A stretch of 64,000 nt of DNA, taken from positions 2,728,001 to 2,792,000 of the forward strand of contig NZ_CP107954.1 of assembly GCF_036067295.1 (NCBI RefSeq), given 5' to 3'. Positions 58,802 through 64,000 of this stretch are shown here, piece by piece. Source of the stretch: Kribbella sp. NBC_00382 (GTDB lineage Bacteria; Actinomycetota; Actinomycetes; Propionibacteriales; Kribbellaceae). Below the pieces are notes generated by a model that was not told the DNA's origin, did no database searches, and saw only the letters and a program-made list of their open reading frames with translations. Both the position numbers and the translations under genes were made by a program. How positions within the stretch are numbered: the stretch's first letter is position 1; every line of letters begins with the position of its first letter.

Positions 58802-59443
58802 TTACTGCGCTACGCCGTAGAGGCGGTCACCCGCGTCGCCCAGGCCCGGGACGATGTAGCCCTTCTCGTTCAAGTGCGAGTCCATGCCTGCGATGACGAG
58901 GGTGCAGGGGATGTGGAGGTCGGCGAGTTCGCGCTCGATCCGCTCGACGCCCTCGGGGGCGGCCAGGATGCAGATCGCGGTGATGTGGTCGGCGCCGCGG
59001 TCGACCAGGAACCGGATCGCGGCGGACAGGGTGCCACCGGTGGCCAGCATCGGGTCGAGGACGTAGCACTGGCGCCCGTGCAGGTCCTCCGGCAGCCGTT
59101 CGGCGTACGTCGAGGCGTCGAGGGTCTCCTCGTTGCGGATCATCCCGAGGAAGCCGACCTCGGCCGTCGGGAGCAGCCGAGACATGCCCTCGAGCATGCC
59201 CAGCCCGGCGCGCAGGATCGGGACGACCAGCGGCTTCGGCGACGTCAGCTTGATGCCCTCGGCCTCGGCGACCGGCGTGGTGACGCTGATCGGGCCGGTC
59301 CGGACATCCCGCGTCGCTTCGTACGCGAGCAGCGTGACGAGCTCCTCGGTCAGCCGCCGGAAGGTCGGCGAATCCGTCCGCTCGTCCCGCAGGGTGGTGA
59401 GCTTGTGAGCGACGAGCGGGTGGTCCACGACGAGGATCTGCAT
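58802..59443 (-). CDS. upp: Uracil phosphoribosyltransferase
   Basis: A 213-residue salvage enzyme making UMP from uracil and PRPP. The start [20 protein letters not shown] is typical. The PRPP-binding loop reads [13 protein letters not shown] and the uracil-binding C terminus reads [15 protein letters not shown]. Also conserved are [10 protein letters not shown] and [11 protein letters not shown]. It ends 17 bp from the convergent SGNH gene with a short T-rich gap. Confidence 0.97.
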   Translation of the reverse strand: MQILVVDHPLVAHKLTTLRDERTDSPTFRRLTEELVTLLAYEATRDVRTGPISVTTPVAEAEGIKLTSPKPLVVPILRAGLGMLEGMSRLLPTAEVGFLGMIRNEETLDASTYAERLPEDLHGRQCYVLDPMLATGGTLSAAIRFLVDRGADHITAICILAAPEGVERIERELADLHIPCTLVIAGMDSHLNEKGYIVPGLGDAGDRLYGVAQ

Positions 59444-59573
59444 GCCGCGAACGCTACCGTCGGCGATTCGCCACTGGAAACTCTGTGCCCTTTTAGGATG
59501 GAAAGGCAGTCGTTTTAGGTCAGTTGGCCCCGCCCCGGGCGCCTGTTCCGAATCGACCCTGGATGGTGCCGCC

Positions 59574-59744
59574 GTGCCCGAGACCACCGGCAAGACACCC
59601 GAACAGCTCGATCGGCTGCGCCGCCGCGCCGCCTTCCTCCGCGAACTCGACGAGGCCCGCGCCCTGCGCGCCCGGGTCGCTCCCCGCCGTACCCGCCTCC
59701 GCCAGATCCGCGCTGCCATGCGGCGCGCCACATATCACCACTGA
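59574..59744 (+). CDS. Small basic helical protein (56 residues)
   Basis: From GTG 59574 the frame gives [35 protein letters not shown]..., a short Arg-rich helix ending in RRATYHH. I recall similar 55-60 residue proteins with the pattern LRELxEARxLRxRVxPRR between upp and tadA in other actinobacteria, which supports a real gene; no function is known. An upstream extension to 59442 reads poorly. Its stop lies in a 12-bp tandem duplication (59737-59760). Confidence 0.55.
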   Translation: MPETTGKTPEQLDRLRRRAAFLRELDEARALRARVAPRRTRLRQIRAAMRRATYHH

Positions 59745-59760
59745 CCGCACCACTGACCGC
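59737..59760 (+). repeat. 12-bp tandem duplication followed by CCGCTG-type short repeats
   Basis: ACCACTGACCGC occurs twice head to tail, covering the stop codon of the small upstream gene, and is followed by a run of CCGCTG/CCGCTC hexamers to about 59796. It looks like replication slippage and lies just before nested palindrome copy 1. Confidence 0.7.
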
Positions 59761-59826
59761 ACCGCTGCCGCTGCCGCTCCCGCTGCCGCTCCCGCGCTCC
59801 GCGGCCCGCCGCGCACGTCTCGCCGC

Positions 59827-59913
59827 ATTTGAGGGGATAACTCCTCAAATGGTGGGTTGCCTGGCCGGAATCCGAGGGGGCAACCCACCGCGAGCGGGGT
59901 TAACCCCTCGAAC
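59827..59913. repeat. 87-bp nested palindromic element, copy 1
   Basis: Order: 24-bp imperfect palindrome (59827-59850, GAGGGGATAACTCCTC core), GGTGGGTTGC (59851-59860), 19-bp spacer, GCAACCCACC (59880-59889), then a 24-bp partial palindrome with a perfect GGGGTTAACCCC core (59896-59907). The inner GGTGGGTTGC and GCAACCCACC pair exactly. The element fits the element at 62755-62841 base for base in length. It occupies the gap before the tadA-associated gene. The two copies also read as similar peptides on the minus strand, which I treat as repeat-derived. Confidence 0.75.
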
Positions 59914-60005
59914 AGGGCGGGTGGGGGATCTCGGGGAGGCACCGATTTGTTGTCGAGTGCGGGAATTGTCTCGTGCGGGGGACGTCAGTCTGCGACCATG
60001 CAAAG

Positions 60006-60506
60006 GTGTCTGATCCCACGGCTGGGCCGATGACCACCACCGAACTCGACTTCGCGGTCGCTGCCTACACCGAGGACGGGGAGTGGCTGGTCGCCCCACT
60101 GGTGCTGCGGGGTGAACCGGACCTGTCCGCGCTCGTCTCGGCGCTGCGCCGCTATCCCGGTGATCAGGGCGTGATCGGGATGATCTCGGTCGACGAGGAC
60201 TTCTTCATCATCCTCCGGGTGGTCGGTGGCCGGGCCCGGCTGCTGATCTCCGACGTCACCGCCGCCACCGAGTGGCCGCTGGCCAAGCAGGTCGTCGACG
60301 AGCTCGACATCCCGCTGGCCGATGACGACGACGAGCAGGTACCGGCCGGTGACCTGGCGATCGTCGCCGACCTGGGGATGAGCGCGATGGACCTGGGCGC
60401 GCTGATCGACGACGTCGACCTCTACCCCGAGGAGATGCTCGAGGAGATCGCCGAGGTACTCGGTTTCGGCGACCGGTTCCACGAGGCGATCGAAGCCATT
60501 GGCTAA
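60006..60506 (+). CDS. tRNA adenosine deaminase-associated protein
   Basis: An acidic, mostly helical protein of about 166 residues. I recognise the family by FAVAAYTEDGEWLVAPL, SVDEDFFIILRVVGGRARLLISDVTAA and the Asp-rich DDVDLYPEEMLEEIAEVLGFGDRF ending; members are encoded just upstream of tadA in actinobacteria, as here, with an 8-bp overlap. GTG 60006 is my choice of start, with ATG 60030 as the alternative; neither has a good Shine-Dalgarno. The molecular role is unknown; it may assist TadA. Confidence 0.85.
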   Translation: MSDPTAGPMTTTELDFAVAAYTEDGEWLVAPLVLRGEPDLSALVSALRRYPGDQGVIGMISVDEDFFIILRVVGGRARLLISDVTAATEWPLAKQVVDELDIPLADDDDEQVPAGDLAIVADLGMSAMDLGALIDDVDLYPEEMLEEIAEVLGFGDRFHEAIEAIG

Positions 60507-60969
60507 CCCCGCGCACCGCGCCTACGCCCGGCTGATGGGGCTGGCGCTGGAAGAGGCCGAGAAGGCGCACGGCAGCGCCGACGTACCGATCGGCGCGATC
60601 GTCGTGGACGCCGACGCCCAGGTGATCGGCCGCGGCCACAACGAACGCGAACTGACCGGCGACCCCACTGCTCACGCGGAGGTACTGGCGATCCGCGAGG
60701 CGGCCCAGCACGTCGGCGAGTGGCGCCTCACCGGCTGCACCCTGGTCGTCACGCTGGAGCCCTGCACGATGTGCGCGGGCGCGATCGTGCTGTCCCGATT
60801 GGAGCGCTTGGTCTTCGCCGCATACGACGAAAAGGGGGGCGCCGTGGGCTCCCTCTGGGACGTCGTGAGGGACCGCAGACTGAACCACCGCCCCGAGGTG
60901 ATCGGCGGCGTGATGGCCGACGAAGCGGGCGCGAGGCTACGCGATTTCTTCACAAGCCATAGGTCTTGA
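60499..60969 (+). CDS. tadA: tRNA(Arg) adenosine-34 deaminase
   Basis: A 156-residue zinc deaminase converting A34 to inosine in the wobble position of tRNA-Arg(ACG). The catalytic motifs are intact: TAHAEVLAIREAA (zinc His and proton-shuttle Glu) and LEPCTMCAGA (the two zinc Cys). The TTG start at 60499 overlaps the associated gene by 8 bp. Its C terminus, ARLRDFFTSHRS, is typical of the family. The next feature is tRNA-Ser, 13 bp downstream. Confidence 0.97.
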   Translation: MANPAHRAYARLMGLALEEAEKAHGSADVPIGAIVVDADAQVIGRGHNERELTGDPTAHAEVLAIREAAQHVGEWRLTGCTLVVTLEPCTMCAGAIVLSRLERLVFAAYDEKGGAVGSLWDVVRDRRLNHRPEVIGGVMADEAGARLRDFFTSHRS

Positions 60970-60982
60970 TAGCCTCTTCGGC

Positions 60983-61073
60983 GGTGGCGTGTCCGAGCGG
61001 CCGAAGGAGCGCGCCTCGAAAGCGCGTGAAGGGTACCCCCCTTCCGAGGGTTCAAATCCCTCCGCCACCGCCA
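60983..61073 (+). tRNA. tRNA-Ser (anticodon CGA), CCA encoded
   Basis: The acceptor stem GGTGGCG (60983-60989) pairs with CGCCACC (61063-61069), followed by discriminator G and an encoded CCA (61071-61073). The anticodon loop CTCGAAA puts CGA at 61017-61019, and a long variable arm (class II) and GGTTCAAATCC T arm are present. It reads UCG codons. A strong intrinsic terminator follows. Confidence 0.96.
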
Positions 61074-61097
61074 ACCACCCCCGGGTGGTAGATACAC

Positions 61098-61141
61098 CGA
61101 GGACCCTGATGCTGTGTGATGCGTCAGGGTCCTCGTTTTTT
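61098..61141 (+). terminator. Intrinsic terminator after tRNA-Ser
   Basis: A 12-bp perfect stem (61098-61109 with 61124-61135, CGAGGACCCTGA) with a 14-base loop is followed by TTTTTT (61136-61141). It ends the tRNA transcript and separates it from the antiporter gene. Confidence 0.93.
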
Positions 61142-61195
61142 GTTGCCGGAGGCACGACTCCACTAAGCTGCAGTCCCCGACCCGAGAGGGCCGCT

Positions 61196-62704
61196 GTGGA
61201 CGTTTCACAACTTGACCGGATTCTGCTGGCTGGCGCTGCTGTGCTGCTGGTGGCGATTATTGCCGTCCGGTTGTCTGGGCGGTTGGGGTTGCCGTCGCTG
61301 CTGATCTACCTGGCGATGGGGGTGCTGCTGGGGGAGTCCGGGGCTGGGATCCAGTTCGAGGATGCTCAGCTGGCGCATGCGCTCGGGTTTGCGGCGCTGG
61401 TGATCATCCTGATCGAGGGCGGTCTGACCACCCGCTGGAACGAAGTACGGCCGGTGATGCCGATAGGTGTCGTGCTGGCGACTCTCGGCGTTGCCATCAG
61501 CGTGGGTGTGGTCGCGTGTGTCGCCCACTTCGTACTGGGCCTCGACTGGCAAATCTCGGTGCTGCTGGGCGCCGTCACGTCACCCACGGATGCCGCGGCC
61601 GTCTTCTCCGTACTGCGCCGCGTCAACGTCCGTCCGCGTCTGCGGGGGATGCTCGAGGCTGAGTCAGGCCTCAACGACGCTCCTACGGTGCTTCTGGTGA
61701 CTCTGGTGAGCACTGACGGCCTCAAGGAGCACGGGCTGCCGTACTTCGCCGGCCTGGTCGTCTACGAGCTCGTGGTCGGCGCTGTGTTCGGCTTCGTGAT
61801 CGGCTGGGCGGCAGTCGGGTTGCTCCGCAAGGTCGCCCTCGGCTCAGCCGGTCTGTACCCGCTCGCGATCGTCTCGCTCTGCTTCGTCTCGTACGCCGGT
61901 GGCACCGTCCTGCTGCACGTATCCGGGTTCGCCGCCGTCTACGTGACGAGCCTGATCCTCGGGCGCGCCGAGTTGCCGCACCGGATCGCGACCAGGTCCT
62001 TCGTCGACGGGTTCGCCTGGCTCGCGCAGATCGGGTTGTTCGTGATGCTCGGGCTGCTCGCGTCGCCGGGGCGGATCCAGCTGAACGACGTACTGCTCGC
62101 GCTGGTGATCGGGATCGCGGTCACCGTGGTCGGGCGGTTCGCGGCGGTGACCTTGTCGGTGTCGTGGTTCAAGATCCCGTGGCGGGAGCAGACCTTCGTC
62201 GCCTGGGCGGGGTTGCGCGGGGCGGTACCGATCGTGCTCGCGACGATCCCGTTGGCCGAGAAGGTGCCGCAGGCGGACCGGGTGTTCGATGTGGTCTTCG
62301 TGCTCGTACTTCTCTTCACCCTGCTGCAGGGGCCGTCGCTGCCTTGGCTGGCGAAGCGGTTGAAGGTGCTCGACGACAACGCGGCGCACGAGGTCGACAT
62401 CGACGTGGCGCCGCTGGAGTCGCTGGGCGCGGACATGCTGCAGGTGCTGATCCCGAGCGAGTCGCGGCTGGCCGGCGTCGAGATCGGCGAACTGCGGCTG
62501 CCGCCGGGCGTGTCGGTGTCGCTGGTGATCCGCGACCAGAAGGCCTTCGTCCCCGAGCGCCGGACGGTACTCCGCGCAGGCGACGCCGTACTGGTCGTCG
62601 CCCCCTCAGCCCTGCGCGAGCCCACGGTCCGCCGCCTCCGAGCAGTCAGCCGGGCCGGCCGCCTAGCCGGCTGGTTCGGCGAACGCGGCCGCGAACAGCT
62701 CTAG
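61196..62704 (+). CDS. Potassium/proton antiporter, CPA1 type with C-terminal TrkA_C
   Basis: I start at GTG 61196 (VDVSQLDRILL) behind GAGAGGG. The same frame is open through the tRNA, but that part is not coding. The 502-residue protein has about 12 membrane helices. Conserved CPA motifs are GGLTTRW, LGAVTSPTDAAAVFSVL (the TDAAA ion-binding Asp), ESGLNDAPTVLL (ESGxND) and FVAWAGLRGAVPIVLA. A TrkA_C module (about 405-480, LGADMLQVLIPSESRLAGVEI) gives nucleotide-type regulation, as in CvrA/NhaP2 relatives. It should exchange K+ or Na+ for H+ across the membrane. Confidence 0.94.
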   Translation: MDVSQLDRILLAGAAVLLVAIIAVRLSGRLGLPSLLIYLAMGVLLGESGAGIQFEDAQLAHALGFAALVIILIEGGLTTRWNEVRPVMPIGVVLATLGVAISVGVVACVAHFVLGLDWQISVLLGAVTSPTDAAAVFSVLRRVNVRPRLRGMLEAESGLNDAPTVLLVTLVSTDGLKEHGLPYFAGLVVYELVVGAVFGFVIGWAAVGLLRKVALGSAGLYPLAIVSLCFVSYAGGTVLLHVSGFAAVYVTSLILGRAELPHRIATRSFVDGFAWLAQIGLFVMLGLLASPGRIQLNDVLLALVIGIAVTVVGRFAAVTLSVSWFKIPWREQTFVAWAGLRGAVPIVLATIPLAEKVPQADRVFDVVFVLVLLFTLLQGPSLPWLAKRLKVLDDNAAHEVDIDVAPLESLGADMLQVLIPSESRLAGVEIGELRLPPGVSVSLVIRDQKAFVPERRTVLRAGDAVLVVAPSALREPTVRRLRAVSRAGRLAGWFGERGREQL

Positions 62705-62754
62705 CCACCTCCACCCCGACGCCCCACCGCGACCCGCGACCCGCGACCCGCGAC

Positions 62755-62841
62755 ATCTGAGGGGTTAACCCCTCAGATGGTGGGTTGCACGCTGAGAACC
62801 CGACCAGGCAACCCACCACTTGAGGGGTTAACCCCTCAAAT
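62755..62841. repeat. 87-bp nested palindromic element, copy 2
   Basis: A 24-bp perfect palindrome (62755-62778, centre TGAGGGGTTAACCCCTCA), then GGTGGGTTGC (62779-62788), a 19-bp spacer, GCAACCCACC (62808-62817) and a second palindrome with a 20-bp perfect core (62820-62839). It has the same length and order as the element at 59827-59913, and GCGACCC heptamer repeats lie directly upstream. It fills the convergent gap between the antiporter and LytR_C genes, so it could also work as a terminator or roadblock. Outside it, 62705-62905 holds no gene. Confidence 0.8.
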
Positions 62842-62905
62842 ATCGTGGGGCGAGGAGGGGGGAGGCGGTGCCTCGGAGGCGGTGCCAACCGCTCTCAGCT
62901 AGGAC

Positions 62906-63469
62906 TCAGTTGGGGTTCTGGCCGGAGGGGACTGGTTGGCTGGGGCGGATGCTGGGGAGGCAGAGGGTGGTGTTCTTGGGGAGGGCGATCGACGGGAGGC
63001 CCTGCTCGCGCAGCCCCTGGTAGCCCTGGCCGAGGACGAGGTCGACGGTGTGGTCGGGGCGGGCGTCGGCGGTGGGCTTGAGCTTGCCCTTCACCTGGCC
63101 GGCGACGAGCCGCATCTCAGGACCGTTCGCCTCCGTGCCGCGCAGCGCGACGCCGGTGATCTTGTCGCCGTTCGGCTCGTTCGCGACCTTGGCGACGTGG
63201 AACCCGCGCTTGCGCAGGATCGCCGCCACGGCCCCCGCGCTCCCGGCCTTGGCGCCGCCGTTGTAGACGTTCACCGAGACCTGCTTGGGCGTGAGCCGGT
63301 CGTTCGCCATCTTGGTGTCGACGCAGTTCGGCTCGGCGCTCGTCTCGGTCAGCGAGTTCCAGCCCCACCAGGCGCCCCCGACCAGGACGCCGAGCAGCAC
63401 CACCATGGTGATGGGCGTCCGCCAGTGGATCCCCGAGTGCGGACGCGGCTGTGGGTGGAAGGCGCTCAT
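62906..63469 (-). CDS. LytR_C-domain membrane protein (Cei-like)
   Basis: A 187-residue protein with a short cytoplasmic N terminus, one transmembrane helix (about 21-38, TMVVLLGVLVGGAWWGW) and an external LytR C-terminal domain (about 60-165; VSVNVYNGGAKAGSAGAVAAILRKRGFHVAKVANEP). This matches the layout of the mycobacterial cell-envelope integrity protein Cei, though identity needs comparison. Two cysteines (PNCVD and LCLPS) may form a disulphide. It lies 24 bp downstream of the VapB-like gene on the same strand, so they are likely co-transcribed. Confidence 0.88.
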   Translation of the reverse strand: MSAFHPQPRPHSGIHWRTPITMVVLLGVLVGGAWWGWNSLTETSAEPNCVDTKMANDRLTPKQVSVNVYNGGAKAGSAGAVAAILRKRGFHVAKVANEPNGDKITGVALRGTEANGPEMRLVAGQVKGKLKPTADARPDHTVDLVLGQGYQGLREQGLPSIALPKNTTLCLPSIRPSQPVPSGQNPN

Positions 63470-63493
63470 CTGACAGTCCCCCGACTCATCGAC

Positions 63494-63787
63494 TCAGTCC
63501 ACGACCAGGACCCGGGCGTGCAGGACGAGGCGCTGCTGCAGGGCCGCGCGCAGGGCGCGGTGCAGACCGTCCTCGAGGTACATCTCGCCTTTGAACTCGA
63601 CCACGTGGGCGAACAGGTCGCCGTAGAAGGTCGAGTCCTCGTCGAGCAGCGCGTTGAGGTCCAAGGTGCCCTTCGTCGTGACGAGCTGGTCGAGCCGTAC
63701 CTGCCTCGGTGGCAGCACAGACCAGTCCTTCGGCTTGTACCCGTGGTCCGGGTAAGGCCGTTCCTCGCCGACGCGCTTGAAGATCAC
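63494..63787 (-). CDS. VapB-family-type small conserved protein
   Basis: A 97-residue protein from GTG 63787 (VIFKRVGEERPYPDHGY). I recognise the pattern IFKRVG...RPYP...PPRQVRLDQLVTTKxTLDL...EDSTFYGDLFAHVVEFKGEMYLEDGLHRALRAALQQR as a highly conserved actinobacterial protein that public annotation often labels a VapB-family antitoxin. No VapC/PIN toxin is adjacent, so the toxin-antitoxin label is doubtful. The longer frame to 63838 lacks support. Confidence 0.85.
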   Translation of the reverse strand: MIFKRVGEERPYPDHGYKPKDWSVLPPRQVRLDQLVTTKGTLDLNALLDEDSTFYGDLFAHVVEFKGEMYLEDGLHRALRAALQQRLVLHARVLVVD

Positions 63788-63918
63788 CCACCGGAGTCTA
63801 GCGGGGGATGAGGGTCGGTGAGAGGTCAGGAATGTCACCGGAAAAAGACGCGCCGAGGACTCAACCTGGAGGGGGTCTCGGGCGTCTCATGGGGTTAAGG
63901 ACTAGTTGGGGGAGAAAA

Positions 63919-64000
63919 ATGAGGACTTTGACCCGAATAGGCGTCGGAATGGCCGCGCTCGCCGTGGTTGTCGCCGGTACTACGATCCCGGCCGACGCGC
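63919..64000 (+). CDS. Secreted protein, N-terminal fragment (runs off window)
   Basis: ATG 63919 with GGGGGAG upstream opens MRTLTRIGVGMAALAVVVAG...TIPADA, a typical Sec signal peptide. The mature part lies beyond base 64000, so its function is not visible. Confidence 0.75.
   Translation, partial: MRTLTRIGVGMAALAVVVAGTTIPADA

Noticed and set aside
60989-61195. N-terminal extension of the antiporter starting MSERPKERASKAREG
   Set aside because: This stretch is the translated tRNA-Ser followed by a terminator hairpin. It is a well-known annotation artefact; the antiporter begins at GTG 61196.
63494-63787. Calling this a toxin-antitoxin module
   Set aside because: No PIN-domain or other toxin gene is adjacent. 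The neighbour is a LytR_C membrane protein, so only the family label is kept.

Overview
This is high-GC actinobacterial chromosome. Start codons are often GTG or TTG, and genes are frequently coupled by ATGA or GTGA overlaps. It carries a type VII (ESX/WXG100-type) secretion locus, Cei-like and tadA-associated actinobacterial genes, and MenB. The gene set and style fit Propionibacteriales, and Kribbella or a near relative is my best guess. That name is inference from memory, not a computed result.

Layout. 1-2.3 kb: a thialysine/diamine-type GNAT (cut by the window edge), a DUF6461 protein, an unrecognised CxxC protein and a small membrane protein. 2.4-2.5 kb: a 94-bp inverted-repeat element with a second copy at 20.8 kb. 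2.6-4.1 kb: a GAF-PAS-GGDEF diguanylate cyclase. 4.3-9.0 kb: a five-gene minus-strand carbohydrate catabolic operon (cupin, Gfo/Idh/MocA dehydrogenase, DUF993, two sugar-phosphate isomerase/epimerase-type TIM barrels) behind a near-perfect LacI-type operator. 9.2-12.7 kb: a ThrE-like exporter and a divergent AraC regulator/quinone oxidoreductase pair. 12.8-16.6 kb: a leaderless TetR, membrane protein, flavin monooxygenase operon facing a macrolide-type glycosyltransferase, which looks like a detoxification set. 16.8-18.2 kb: a coupled cNMP-binding protein and class III cyclase. 18.2-21.9 kb: a GNAT, a PadR/HAAS membrane pair and an AraC-DinB fusion. 22.0-28.5 kb: a frameshifted GH95 fucosidase, a secreted Xaa-Pro peptidase, a LacI regulator and MenB.

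28.5-57.9 kb is the accessory highlight: a membrane-anchored ricin-type lectin, an ECF sigma factor translationally coupled to a membrane protein and an EccC/EssC ATPase, a Kv-like channel, two divergent WXG100-like small proteins, a 5,713-residue giant protein, and an EccA-like AAA ATPase fused to a parallel beta-helix. The giant has a WXG/ESX-like helical N terminus, membrane segments, a Pro/Asn/His linker, five tandem units of about 600 residues, and a 1,600-residue beta-rich and membrane C-terminal part. Each tandem unit holds a complete ADP-ribosyltransferase signature (R, STS, QxE). I infer a type VII-linked multi-ADP-ribosyltransferase effector or surface machine; its targets are unknown and no obvious immunity gene sits beside it.

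57.9-64 kb: an SGNH hydrolase, upp, a small basic protein, the tadA-associated protein, tadA, tRNA-Ser(CGA) with an intrinsic terminator, a K+/H+-type antiporter, a LytR_C (Cei-like) protein, a VapB-like protein, and the start of a secreted protein. Two copies of an 87-bp nested palindromic element bracket the tadA-tRNA-antiporter segment.
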